Assembly (NCBI GenBank): GCA_034439915.1
Contig: JAWXBI010000189.1
Span: 1-15,968 of the forward strand
From: JADJLQ01 sp034439915
GTDB taxonomy: Bacteria; Bacteroidota; Bacteroidia; Chitinophagales; Saprospiraceae
Reading direction: 5' to 3'
Length of the DNA stretch: 15,968 bases
Shown here: positions 1-7,584 of the stretch, piece after piece
Numbering within the stretch: the first letter of the stretch is position 1
How the letters are laid out: every line of letters starts with the position of its first letter
Position numbers and translations under genes: made by a program
Notes under the pieces: model-generated
What the model was told of the DNA's origin: nothing
The model's database searches: none
What the model saw: the letters and a program-made list of their open reading frames with translations, nothing else

Positions 1-41
1 GCTCCCAGGGAAGTGTGTTGGATAAATTGTCTCCTTTTCAT
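1..41 (-). CDS. Twin-arginine signal-peptide protein, N-terminal fragment (runs off the left edge)
   Basis: Read on the reverse strand from an ATG at 41, the sequence encodes MKRRQFIQHTSLG and continues past the edge. The Arg-Arg-x-Phe-Ile core after a Met-Lys start is the usual Bacteroidota form of a twin-arginine (Tat) signal peptide, often found on periplasmic oxidoreductases and sulfatase-like enzymes, so the product is probably exported folded. Only 13 full codons are present and the enzyme type cannot be told. A TATATTTA element (61-68 on the reverse strand) about 19 bases upstream could be its -7 promoter element. The gene diverges from the DUF4287 gene. Chance is possible for so short a stretch, but the fit to the Tat pattern is good. 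Confidence 0.55.
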   Translation of the reverse strand, partial: MKRRQFIQHTSLG

Positions 42-207
42 GGATAATGATATTTTTTTCTAAATATAGACTATTTTGAAGATATGCTCAGGCCGCCCCG
101 CTTAATAAATGGCTCCTTAATAAATTGGAAAATATTTAATTGGGTAAATTTTTTACAATACCGGTTGGAAAGCGGTTTGTTATTTTGAGCTTTAATTATT
201 TTAATCT

Positions 208-801
208 ATGCCAGTACCAAAAAACAAAACGACAACCACAGACCCGGTAGCTCAGGCGACCGCTTCACAAATAGCCAACATCGAAAAAACCACGGATAAA
301 AAAATAGATGCCTGGATGGCGATAGTGAATCAAAGTGGTTTGACCAAACATGGAGAACTGGTCAGTTTTTTAAAAGACCATCATGGGTTCACCCACGGTA
401 ATGCCAACCTGGTGGTGCATTATTCAAAACAAAGTTATGCCGGTGCGGAATCAAACGATACGGATTGGGTAACCGAACAATACAAAGGCAAAGAAAACCT
501 CAGGCCCTGGTATGATAAAATTATGGCGGCAATAATGGAGTTTGGCCCCGACATTGAAGTGGCCCCAAAAAAAGCCTATGTCAGCCTGCGCCGTAAAAAA
601 CAATTTGCCATCCTCCAACCTTCTACCAAAGACAGACTGGATCTGGGACTCAATATAAAAGGGGTGCCACCATCCGGATTTGCCCTTGCAGCGGGGAGTT
701 GGAATGCCATGTGCACCCACAGGATCAAGGTCGAAGATGAAAAAATGCTGAATTCAAATTTGGTTCAATGGATACGCAAGGCTTATGACCAGGCAGGCTA
801 A
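208..801 (+). CDS. DUF4287/DUF5655 domain protein
   Basis: A 197-residue soluble protein of unknown function. Residues about 19-76 match the DUF4287 pattern (a helical segment followed by HGELVSFLKDHHGFTHGNAN). Residues about 97-195 match DUF5655 (LRPWYDKIMAAI, then YVSLRRKKQFAILQPSTKDR and the glycine-rich GVPPSGFALAAGSW stretch). The two domains are often found together in this order in short stand-alone bacterial proteins; DUF5655 has been linked to nucleic-acid-associated proteins, but that gives no firm role. There is no signal peptide or membrane segment, so it is probably cytoplasmic. The start is an ATG shortly after an A/T-rich leader. The gene stands alone and is closed by a hairpin terminator at 828-856. 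Confidence 0.85.
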   Translation: MPVPKNKTTTTDPVAQATASQIANIEKTTDKKIDAWMAIVNQSGLTKHGELVSFLKDHHGFTHGNANLVVHYSKQSYAGAESNDTDWVTEQYKGKENLRPWYDKIMAAIMEFGPDIEVAPKKAYVSLRRKKQFAILQPSTKDRLDLGLNIKGVPPSGFALAAGSWNAMCTHRIKVEDEKMLNSNLVQWIRKAYDQAG

Positions 802-827
802 TCCCCTTGTTAATTGATCACTTTGTA

Positions 828-856
828 AACTGCTGTCAGAATACAGTCAGTTTTTT
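828..856 (+). terminator. Intrinsic terminator after the DUF4287 gene
   Basis: The arms AACTG-CTGT and ACAG-T-CAGTT form a nine-base-pair stem with one bulged T and a six-base loop, followed at once by a run of six T. It starts 26 bases after the stop codon, as expected for a Rho-independent terminator of the upstream gene. Confidence 0.75.
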
Positions 857-1113
857 ATTGAACGATTACTTTTTTCGTTTCGTTTTGGTTGGAACGATCA
901 AAACAATTGTTTTTTAACAACCAGTGGCCTCAACTCCCGGGAATTAAAGCGCCCGGAACGATTTGAAAAACGAATTAAAAAAGTTTGCAATTTCAGGTTG
1001 GAAGGGGGAAAACCATCCCATAAAATAAGGGAAAAAACGAATCAATCATTTTTCGGTTTTGCTGCCGGAAAAGGTTTGCTTTTTTAGTAAAAATCCCAAA
1101 CTTAAAAATCCTT

Positions 1114-1121
1114 TATCTTTA
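1114..1121 (+). promoter_or_regulatory. Candidate -7 promoter element (TATCTTTA) directly before the propeller-barrel gene
   Basis: TATCTTTA matches the Bacteroidota -7 consensus TAnnTTTG in all but the last base and ends four bases before the ATG at 1126. If used, transcription would begin at or next to the start codon. I see no good TTTG -33 element at the usual 19-20 base spacing. The rest of the 857-1125 gap is A/T-rich and shows no gene. Confidence 0.4.
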
Positions 1122-1125
1122 TCCA

Positions 1126-4100
1126 ATGTCCGGGAAATGGGTATTGGTTTGGTGCTGCTTAAGTTTATCCTATTGGAGCTATTCACAAAGTGGAATCGAG
1201 ACGGAGTTTGGGAAAAACCGCATTCAACATCACGATGATTTTGATGAATGGTATATGTATGAGACCCAAAACTTTGTCAACTATTGGTATGGTAAATCCC
1301 GCAATGTGGGACAGATTACCCTGGCACTGGCTGAATACGATTTTAAACATATCGAAAATATCCTGGAGCATAAACTCAACGACAAAATTGAAATCATCTG
1401 TTATACGGATTTAAGTGATCTCAAACAATCCAACATAGGATTAGATGAAGTTTTTATCAGTCGAAATGACCGTACGACAGTACTGGGTAATCGTGTTTTT
1501 GTGTATTTCGATGGTGACCACAATCATTTGCGCAAACAAATCCGGGAAGGTATAGGCGAAGTCTACCTCAATGCCATGATTTACGGTTCCGGACTGCAGG
1601 GTTTGGTCCAAAAATCAATACAATTAAAAATTCCGGATTGGTTTAGAGAAGGATTGATTGCCTACCTGGGGGAAGAATGGAGTACTCAAACCGACAATCA
1701 GTTCCGGGACCTGCTGCAATCGGTGTCTCCCCGCAAAAAATTTGAGACCCTGGGCAGGGACCATCCCCGGTTAATCGGGCATGCTTTCTGGAATTATCTC
1801 ACTCATGAATACGGGAAATCAAACGTTTCCAACATACTTTATCTGGCGCGGATAAACCGGAATATACGATCTTCCTTTTTATATATACTGGGAGTTCCGT
1901 TTGAAGATATATCCGCGGCCTGTCTTGACTATTTCAAAAAAAATTACCAAGAGGATAAGTCTGAATTCCGTGCCTTCAATCCCAATCAGGCATTGACAGT
2001 CAGAAACAAAAAAAAATTACCCATTTCTTACGTCCGCGTTTCTCCGGATGGCAACCAATTTGCTTATGCCGTCAATGACCGCGGGAAATATAAGGTTTAT
2101 ATCCAGGAAAAAAGATCAGGCAAACCGGTGAAGATCTTTAAAGGGGGTATTAAAAATAATATTCAGGAGACGGATTACCAGATACCCATATTTTCCTGGC
2201 ACCCTAATGGAAGGGAGATGATCTTAATAACCGAAAAACATGATGTCTGGATGCTTAACCGGATTGATCTCGCCTCGGGCCGTTATAGTAAGGATAAATT
2301 GTCCCCGGAATACCAGAGGGTATATAGTGTAGATTGGATCGATGACAAAACGATTTTGCTGAATGCTGCTACCGATGCTTTATCCGATTTGTATACTTAT
2401 CAGCCCCTTACCAGGGAATCAAAGCGGTTGACCCAGGACTTTTATGATGACCTGGATGCCAGTTACACCGAACTCCTCGGGACAAAAGGTATTTTGTTTA
2501 AATCCAACCGGGTACTGGATACATTATTTATCATGCCAGTAGACTCATTATTGCCCGTCCAACCATTTAATATTTATTTTTTGCCTTATGATCCGGACAA
2601 TAAGATTGAACCCAAAAAACTGATGAGGCTGACCTCCAATATCTACCATGAATTGGACAATCCAAGCCTCACTGACCTCAACCAGGTCTCTTTCCTGTCC
2701 AATGACCACGGCGTCAGCCAACGAAAAACAATCCAAGTTAATCCGGAAAAAAATACCACCTTATTGCATTCTTCCCGGGGAGATCATGATTTGCTGACAT
2801 TTCATGCTGCAAAAAACAATTCGATCGGGGTCATTCGCAGAGGCAAAAAAATTCAGGTCTACAGCGAATTAATACGGGTTAGCGATACGCTGGAACCCGG
2901 CTTTAGTGTTTATTCAAAAAAGAGGATTGGGTTCGATGGAATTTCGTCTTTATCCAAAATCGCTGCTCCTGCTTTGCAGGAATCAACACTACCCGTAAGA
3001 GAAAAAGTAATTTTCCAAAGTGAATTTCCCGATCCGGTCACCCCGGCATCAATAATTTCAGAGCAAGCACCACCGGAACTTTCAGGCTTAAATGACGGTC
3101 GCATAGCTTATTTTCAGGACTCTTCCCGGTTTAATCCGGCAAAAACCAAGGTTCCTGAAAAGTTTCAATTTACCCGAATGGTGGCTTCCAGGTTGAAATT
3201 TAAGCTGGATGATGTGACTACCACCATGGATAACAGTTTGTTGTTTGGAGGGCTCAATAGTTATGCCGGTCAAAAAAGTGGATTTGAATATCCCCCGACT
3301 GGATTTTTAGTCAAAGCAACGACCAAAGATTTATTTGAAGATTATAGTTTTGAAGGCGGAGTGAGGATACCAACTACTTTTAATGGTACTGAATATTTTT
3401 TAATTTTTGACGACAACAAAAAAAGAATTGATAAACGCTACGCCATATACCGTCAATCCCGGTACTCTACAGAAGAAGTAAGCCAGATCCTATCCCAACG
3501 AATCCACAATTCAAGCATCATTGGGGTATATCAACTCAAATATCCTTTCGATACCTATCAAAGTGCCCGCCTGGCGGCTACCATGCGGTTTGACCGCTCC
3601 ACCTTATTGGCAACCGATCCCACAAACCTGACTTCAACCCCTGAAAGTACCCAGCGCTTTGGTTTGCGTGCTGAATATGTATATGACAATACAACCCCGG
3701 TGGATATCAACCGGTTTACGGGGACCCGCGCCAAACTTTATAGTGAATTAGTCAAAAAAATGCAGGTTCAGATTGTGGATGACTGGAAACTTAATCTGGC
3801 CAAAGGGTTTATGACAGTCCTGGGTTTTGATGCACGACACTATATTGGAGTAGACCGGAAATCCATATTGGCATTGCGTCTGTCCGGGGCAACTTCTTTT
3901 GGTTCAGAACGAATCTTGTTTTTCCTGGGTGGAGTTGACAATTGGATCAGCCCCCAGTATGACAATGACACCCCAATACCCGGGGACAATAATTATGCAT
4001 ATTACGCCCTGGGCGCCCACCTCAGGGGATTTAAACAAAACATCCGCAATGGCTCGAGCCATATTCTGTTTAATGCTGAATTGCGGATTCCGTTTGTTCA

Positions 4101-4413
4101 ATACCTGGTCAACAGAGAATTGCGTTCAGTGTTTCTCCGAAACCTACAGGTAGTAGCTTTTGCAGATGCAGGCACCGCTTGGTTTGGCCGCAATCCTTTT
4201 GACCAGAACAGCCCGCTCAATACCACATCGGTTTCCAATCCCAAGGTTCAGATTAATCTGGTATACGCCCGCGATCCGCTCGTTATCGGTTATGGCACAG
4301 GATTACGAATAAATGTGATGGGATATCAGGTCAGGGTTGATTATGCCTGGGGTATAGAGACCCGGGAAGTACTTAAACCTAAACTTTATTTGTCCCTGGG
4401 ATCTGATTTTTGA
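1126..4413 (+). CDS. Exported gluzincin-like / PD40 propeller / Omp85-like barrel protein
   Basis: A 1095-residue envelope protein of composite build. Residues 1-20 form a signal peptide ending ...SYWSYS-Q. Residues about 30-280 resemble a peptidase MA-like gluzincin domain, including the late signature PDWFREGLIAYLGEEW (170-185), but the zinc motif HEXXH is replaced by REGIG (140-144), so protease activity is doubtful. From about 300 to 650 there are TolB/PD40-type propeller blades (SYVRVSPDGNQFAYAV, FSWHPNGREMILITEKHDVW). The last 350 or so residues are beta-strand-rich, resemble a bacterial surface antigen (Omp85/BamA-TamA C-terminal) barrel, and end in Phe (YLSLGSDF). The protein probably sits in the outer membrane with its propeller in the periplasm. 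Function unknown; a transport, assembly or scaffold role is inference. No POTRA repeats are obvious. The gene is monocistronic. Confidence 0.8.
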   Translation: MSGKWVLVWCCLSLSYWSYSQSGIETEFGKNRIQHHDDFDEWYMYETQNFVNYWYGKSRNVGQITLALAEYDFKHIENILEHKLNDKIEIICYTDLSDLKQSNIGLDEVFISRNDRTTVLGNRVFVYFDGDHNHLRKQIREGIGEVYLNAMIYGSGLQGLVQKSIQLKIPDWFREGLIAYLGEEWSTQTDNQFRDLLQSVSPRKKFETLGRDHPRLIGHAFWNYLTHEYGKSNVSNILYLARINRNIRSSFLYILGVPFEDISAACLDYFKKNYQEDKSEFRAFNPNQALTVRNKKKLPISYVRVSPDGNQFAYAVNDRGKYKVYIQEKRSGKPVKIFKGGIKNNIQETDYQIPIFSWHPNGREMILITEKHDVWMLNRIDLASGRYSKDKLSPEYQRVYSVDWIDDKTILLNAATDALSDLYTYQPLTRESKRLTQDFYDDLDASYTELLGTKGILFKSNRVLDTLFIMPVDSLLPVQPFNIYFLPYDPDNKIEPKKLMRLTSNIYHELDNPSLTDLNQVSFLSNDHGVSQRKTIQVNPEKNTTLLHSSRGDHDLLTFHAAKNNSIGVIRRGKKIQVYSELIRVSDTLEPGFSVYSKKRIGFDGISSLSKIAAPALQESTLPVREKVIFQSEFPDPVTPASIISEQAPPELSGLNDGRIAYFQDSSRFNPAKTKVPEKFQFTRMVASRLKFKLDDVTTTMDNSLLFGGLNSYAGQKSGFEYPPTGFLVKATTKDLFEDYSFEGGVRIPTTFNGTEYFLIFDDNKKRIDKRYAIYRQSRYSTEEVSQILSQRIHNSSIIGVYQLKYPFDTYQSARLAATMRFDRSTLLATDPTNLTSTPESTQRFGLRAEYVYDNTTPVDINRFTGTRAKLYSELVKKMQVQIVDDWKLNLAKGFMTVLGFDARHYIGVDRKSILALRLSGATSFGSERILFFLGGVDNWISPQYDNDTPIPGDNNYAYYALGAHLRGFKQNIRNGSSHILFNAELRIPFVQYLVNRELRSVFLRNLQVVAFADAGTAWFGRNPFDQNSPLNTTSVSNPKVQINLVYARDPLVIGYGTGLRINVMGYQVRVDYAWGIETREVLKPKLYLSLGSDF

Positions 4414-4500
4414 TAAGTTATGATTCTTGGCATTCCGGGTTGGGTGTCACCACCTTCGTTAAAACTTAGATTTTATTAGGCTGGTTTGGGCTAAATCAGT

Positions 4501-4508
4501 TAATTTTA
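4501..4508 (+). promoter_or_regulatory. Candidate -7 promoter element (TAATTTTA) of the yciI-alkD-deacetylase set
   Basis: TAATTTTA matches TAnnTTTG except for the final base and ends five bases before the ATG at 4514. It is the only promoter-like element seen between the propeller-barrel gene and this run. No clear -33 TTTG at 19-20 bases. Confidence 0.35.
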
Positions 4509-4513
4509 TAGGT

Positions 4514-4807
4514 ATGGGAAGCTATTTAGTCAGTGTTCATTTAGGACAGATGGATGAAGATTTTTGGGAGTTACTTCCTTCTCACCGTAAAATAATTAAT
4601 GATTTACTGATTGAAGGTGTCATTGAAATGTATGCCATCAGTGAAGATCGCACCCAGGGATGGATCGTTTTCCACGCTGAAAACAAAGAGGAAGTGGCGA
4701 AGATGCTGGACAACTTTCCGATCCGTGATTATTTTACTTATGATATCAGTGGATTGTTTATTCTCAATAATGCCGTAAGTCTATGGCCTAAAGTTCATCT
4801 CAATTAA
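4514..4807 (+). CDS. YciI-like dimeric alpha/beta-barrel protein
   Basis: A 97-residue protein of the size and layout of YciI-like/muconolactone-isomerase-like dimeric ferredoxin-fold proteins. It begins with a strand (YLVSVHL), then HRKIINDLLIEGVIEMYAIS (helix and strand), DRTQGWIVFHAENKEEVAKML (strand and helix) and FPIRDYFTYDISGLF. The family includes enzymes and small-molecule binding proteins, and no specific reaction can be named here. It is cytoplasmic. Its stop codon lies five bases before the TTG start of the alkD-like gene, so the two are almost certainly cotranscribed. Confidence 0.7.
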   Translation: MGSYLVSVHLGQMDEDFWELLPSHRKIINDLLIEGVIEMYAISEDRTQGWIVFHAENKEEVAKMLDNFPIRDYFTYDISGLFILNNAVSLWPKVHLN

Positions 4808-4812
4808 TTCGT

Positions 4813-5517
4813 TTGGTTTCTGCTGATCCGGTGGGCGACATCCTGGATGCCTTATATTTTGTTTTAAAAAAAAAAGGGGATGCCCGATTGGCGACCGGAA
4901 TGAACCGGTACATGAAAGGACGGTTTGATTATTTCGGGGTAAAAGCGCCGGACCGGAAATCCATTTTGAAGCTGTTTAAAAAGCCTATACTTAACCTGAT
5001 TCAACAAGGTTTTTTAGAGGAAATTATGATCCGGTTATGGGAGTTTGAAGAAAGGGAAATGCAATATTGCGCACTGGAATTACTGGATGCATCTAAAAAA
5101 CAATATACTACATCCACCATGGATTTGATCGAGCGATTGATCCTGAGCAAATCCTGGTGGGATACGGTCGATATGCTGGCGGGTAAATCCGCCGGATATT
5201 TATATCTGAAATTCCCGGAATTAAGGTCACAGCGGATTCCTCACTGGATCACCCATACCGATTTCTGGTTAAACCGGAGCGCCATCATTTACCAATTAAA
5301 CTATAAAGACAAAACGGATTTTGAAGAGTTAAAAAAATCAATCCTGCCGCACATAGAGTCCAAAGAATTTTTTTTAAGAAAAGCGATTGGTTGGGCATTG
5401 AGGCAATATTCACGGACTAATCCACAAGCTGTGATCCGGTTTGTGGATCAGCACCCGGAATTGTCTGGTTTGAGTAAGCGGGAGGCCCTTAGGTTAATTC
5501 CCAAATTAAACACGTAA
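4813..5517 (+). CDS. AlkD-like DNA alkylation repair glycosylase (HEAT-like)
   Basis: A 234-residue all-helical protein of the AlkD/AlkC DNA alkylation repair family, which excises N3- and N7-alkylated purines without base flipping. Residues matching Bacillus cereus AlkD Trp109, Asp113, Arg148 and Trp187 are present as Trp116, Asp120 (SWWDTVD), Arg155 (LNRSAI) and Trp194 (AIGWALRQY), with identical spacings of 4, 35 and 39, so the enzyme should be active. The start is TTG: the reading frame is closed by a TAA at 4789, there is no upstream ATG or GTG, and the first in-frame ATG would remove part of the first helix. A run of ten A (4866-4875) lies near the start and could be prone to slippage. 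It is the middle gene of a three-gene run. Confidence 0.9.
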   Translation: MVSADPVGDILDALYFVLKKKGDARLATGMNRYMKGRFDYFGVKAPDRKSILKLFKKPILNLIQQGFLEEIMIRLWEFEEREMQYCALELLDASKKQYTTSTMDLIERLILSKSWWDTVDMLAGKSAGYLYLKFPELRSQRIPHWITHTDFWLNRSAIIYQLNYKDKTDFEELKKSILPHIESKEFFLRKAIGWALRQYSRTNPQAVIRFVDQHPELSGLSKREALRLIPKLNT

Positions 5518-5527
5518 GGTACAGTAT

Positions 5528-6307
5528 ATGATGTCACGTTTTTTGGAGTCGACAGTAGCGCTGATTATGGTCCTGGGTTTTTTATTGACCTCCGGTTCCT
5601 CATCCCGTTCGACCTACCAGGGAGCCATTGTACGGGGAGATAGCACAGTCAGGGAGTTGGCCTTGATTTTTTCAGGAGATGAATTTGGAGAAGGTCTGGG
5701 ATTTATCCAAACTACCCTGCATCAAAATAATATTCCCGCATCTTTTTTTTTCACCGGAAAATTTTACCGAAACCGCAGGTTTCTGCCAGGCATCAAATTG
5801 CTGGCCGATGATGGTCATTTTATGGGAGCACACTCCGACCAGCATTTATTGTATTGTGATTGGACCCGCAGGGACAGTCTGCTGGTCACTCAACGACAAT
5901 TTGAAATTGATATACTCCGCAATTATGAATCGATAGAACAAGCAGGGATAAATGCAGCCAGGGCTCAATATTTTTTACCCCCTTATGAATGGTACAACGA
6001 CACTATTTCAGCCTGGGCCAGCCGACTGGGCATTCAACTCATCAACTTTACCCCCGGCACCTTAAGTCATACCGATTATACCACCCTGGAGGATAAAAAT
6101 TACCGGAGCAACCAGGTTATATATGAATCTATCATAAACTACGAACAAAAACACGAACAGGGTTTAAACGGTTTTATTTTGCTGATGCATATCGGAGCCG
6201 GGGCGGATAGAAAAGAAAAGTTTTATACCAGGTTGCCGGAAATGATTTTGGAACTGAAACAAAAAGGTTACCGGTTTAAAGCGATAGATGAGTTGCTTAA
6301 TAATTAA
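5528..6307 (+). CDS. Exported CE4-like polysaccharide deacetylase with altered first motif
   Basis: A 259-residue protein with a hydrophobic N-terminus (FLESTVALIMVLGFLLTSG), probably a signal peptide or anchor, then a NodB-type fold. The metal-binding HxxxH is intact (HSDQH, 102-106), as is the proline-rich motif FLPPYEWYN (149-157) and the late LLMHIGAG (218-225). The usual TFDDG first motif is replaced by IFSGDEFG (47-54): Asp51 could be the metal ligand, but the catalytic-base position appears to be Gly50. The same variant is, from memory, recurrent in Bacteroidota proteins that also carry a GH9 domain; here it is free-standing. The likely substrate is an N- or O-acetylated envelope or external glycan, unproven. 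It begins ten bases after the alkD-like stop. An adjacent ATG at 5531 is an equally possible start. Confidence 0.75.
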   Translation: MMSRFLESTVALIMVLGFLLTSGSSSRSTYQGAIVRGDSTVRELALIFSGDEFGEGLGFIQTTLHQNNIPASFFFTGKFYRNRRFLPGIKLLADDGHFMGAHSDQHLLYCDWTRRDSLLVTQRQFEIDILRNYESIEQAGINAARAQYFLPPYEWYNDTISAWASRLGIQLINFTPGTLSHTDYTTLEDKNYRSNQVIYESIINYEQKHEQGLNGFILLMHIGAGADRKEKFYTRLPEMILELKQKGYRFKAIDELLNN

Positions 6308-6643
6308 ATTTGGGGAGTTTCCAATATTCAATGATCATTAGACGACAAGGTCAAAGACGTTGGCTTAGGGGCGGGAAATGAAGTAGCTTGCCAAGCTACC
6401 ATCCGTCACACATCTCCGGAACTGATTTAGGTTGCGGTATAGTCCAGGCATTCAAAAAATGATTGACTCTTCAACAGAACTGCCTCCTTTTTACAAGGTT
6501 TGAAAGTGGTCTATCATATATTCTATTGCTACACGTTTTAATTTATTCGCCGTAGCACCCGTTTTCCCAATTTAAGATTGTAAAACACACTGGGTTTGTA
6601 GCGGCTCTGAAAATTGAAAATGCTATGAATTCAGTAACTAAAA
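6308..6643. other. Gene-free stretch, possibly a decayed insertion
   Basis: No reading frame of plausible length is present. On the reverse strand there are only short fragments separated by stops, for instance one ending KRVAIEYMIDHFQTL (stop near 6500) and one containing VTDGSLASYFISRP, which crosses the palindrome at 6383-6399. These could be remnants of a transposase or another lost gene, but none is recognised. There is no clear terminator for the deacetylase gene. Confidence 0.4.
6383..6399. repeat. Perfect inverted repeat, 8-base arms
   Basis: GTAGCTTG-C-CAAGCTAC is a perfect palindrome with a one-base centre. The centre is too tight for an RNA hairpin without opening the inner pairs, so a protein-binding site or a relic of an element end is as likely as a terminator. 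No T run follows on either strand. Confidence 0.45.
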
Positions 6644-6988
6644 TTATTTAGAATAATGCCCTATCAATGTACCTAACTTTTGTAAAACTTCATCAAAAAT
6701 GGCAGGCGGCAACTTACAGACAAATTCCGCGGTTCTTACTTTCCAATCCAGACTTTTCACCTGATCTGATAAAATCGCCCCACTGATTTTCAAACCGGTC
6801 GGAATGCTAACCTCAAAGGGGTAACCTTTAATTTGGTTAGTAACAGGGCAGAAAATGGCCAGACTAACTTTTCTATTATATTCCTTTGGTGATAAAACTA
6901 AAGCGGGCCGACGCCCTGCATGTTCATGTCCTGCTTGTGGATTGAACATGATCCAAATAAGGTCCCCGCTATCAGGAATATATGCCAT
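6644..6988 (-). CDS. mazF: MazF/PemK-family endoribonuclease toxin
   Basis: A 114-residue toxin that would cleave mRNA at short sequence sites. The start chosen is the ATG at 6988, giving MAYIPDSGDLIWI, the standard MazF N-terminus; a TTG at 7000 would overlap mazE and is less likely. The SH3-like barrel signatures are present: GHEHAGRRPALVLS (20-33), FCPVTNQIKGYPFEV (46-60) and GAILSDQVKSLDW (70-82). Residues matching E. coli MazF Glu24, Arg29 and Thr52 are Glu22, Arg27 and Thr50 with the same spacing, so the toxin looks intact. It starts five bases after the mazE stop, as in a usual antitoxin-toxin operon. The cleavage sequence cannot be predicted. Confidence 0.93.
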   Translation of the reverse strand: MAYIPDSGDLIWIMFNPQAGHEHAGRRPALVLSPKEYNRKVSLAIFCPVTNQIKGYPFEVSIPTGLKISGAILSDQVKSLDWKVRTAEFVCKLPPAIFDEVLQKLGTLIGHYSK

Positions 6989-6993
6989 AGAAT

Positions 6994-7236
6994 TCACCAA
7001 ATTTCATTGCCTATGGAGTATCCGGCATCGATTTCGCGATGGATATTTTTTTTGTTGATACCAGCCAAAAGTTCATCAAGTTCCCAGCGAGGAGAAACAA
7101 GCGGTTTGAGAATGATTTGACCTTCCTGAATAGTAATGTCTACAATCGTATCATTTTCCAGCTTTACCTCTTGGGCAAATGCTTTGGGTATTCGCAAGGC
7201 AAGGCTATTGCCCCATTTTTGAACTTTTGTACGCAT
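6994..7236 (-). CDS. mazE: MazE-family antitoxin (AbrB-type DNA-binding)
   Basis: An 80-residue antitoxin. Residues 1-47 form a SpoVT/AbrB swapped-hairpin domain with the classic MazE signature KVQKWGNSLALRIPKAFA, followed by the strand pair VDITIQEGQIILKPL. Residues about 50-80 (WELDELLAGINKKNIHREID...) are the flexible acidic tail that in the family wraps around and blocks MazF. By analogy it should neutralise the toxin and, with it, repress the shared promoter, where a palindrome is seen at 7254-7272. ATG start at 7236. Confidence 0.93.
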   Translation of the reverse strand: MRTKVQKWGNSLALRIPKAFAQEVKLENDTIVDITIQEGQIILKPLVSPRWELDELLAGINKKNIHREIDAGYSIGNEIW

Positions 7237-7253
7237 CAGGTAATTTTTCTTCA

Positions 7254-7294
7254 GTATCTACAATAAAGATACATTTTTTTCATGGTTATTCAAC
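7254..7294 (-). promoter_or_regulatory. mazEF promoter with palindromic operator candidate
   Basis: On the reverse strand GTTG (7291-7294), a 19-base spacer and TATCTTTA (7264-7271) approximate the Bacteroidota TTTG / TAnnTTTG promoter. An inverted repeat GTATCT-N7-AGATAC (7254-7272) covers the -7 element, 18-36 bases before the mazE ATG. This placement fits autorepression by MazE or MazEF. Confidence 0.5.
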
Positions 7295-7416
7295 CCATTT
7301 ACAGGACTCTAAAGCAGAAAAGGCGTGCCATTTTTTTATCGAATGGAGAACGGCTCCACGATTCGACCCTTCTCCTTAGCGACCCGGTTGAGCGACCGAT
7401 GTGCCTTCAATTGACC

Positions 7417-7445
7417 GTAAAAAAAGCCTGTTGGGCTCCCTTTAC
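7417..7445 (-). terminator. Possible intrinsic terminator, reverse strand
   Basis: Read on the reverse strand, AGCC-CAACA-GGCT is followed by a run of seven T, and flanking GTAAA/TTTAC arms extend the stem across a 3x3 internal loop. It could end transcripts coming from the MFS/M50 direction. The core stem is only four base pairs, so this is weak. Confidence 0.35.
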
Positions 7446-7557
7446 AAAATACTAAAAGGTCTGTTTATGTCATGACTGTTTTCTTTGGTTCGTATTGACG
7501 TCCGACCAGTTTTATTAGGTAGTTTGCAGTTCTTTTGTCGGTAGCTGACTCGATACA

Positions 7558-7576
7558 TGCTGCGTGTGGGGCAGCA
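7558..7576. repeat. Small stem-loop, 6-base arms
   Basis: TGCTGC and GCAGCA flank a seven-base loop. No T run follows. It lies in the unexplained stretch beside the M50 breakpoint. Confidence 0.4.
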
Positions 7577-7584
7577 ACTTCTTG

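Larger units (their letters stand above)
7295..7584. other. Unexplained non-coding stretch with hairpins
   Basis: No credible gene is seen on either strand; the open frames here are short, rich in Arg, Cys and Lys, and lack any family pattern. The stretch holds two stem-loops (7417-7445 and 7558-7576) and ends at the truncated M50-like gene. It reads as foreign relative to that gene and may be a dispersed element or a rearrangement scar. Confidence 0.4.

Noticed and set aside
937..957. CCGGG/CCCGG inverted repeat as a terminator or operator before the propeller-barrel gene
   Set aside because: Five-base arms with a ten-base loop and no T run; expected by chance, and far from the start codon.
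7288..7436. Integron attC site, suggested by ATTCAAC (7288-7294) and GTTGGGC (7430-7436) and by TAACAAG on the reverse strand
   Set aside because: The outer boxes are not complementary beyond the core, the 149-base length is above the usual range, there is no pair of inner boxes, and no integrase or cassette series is present.
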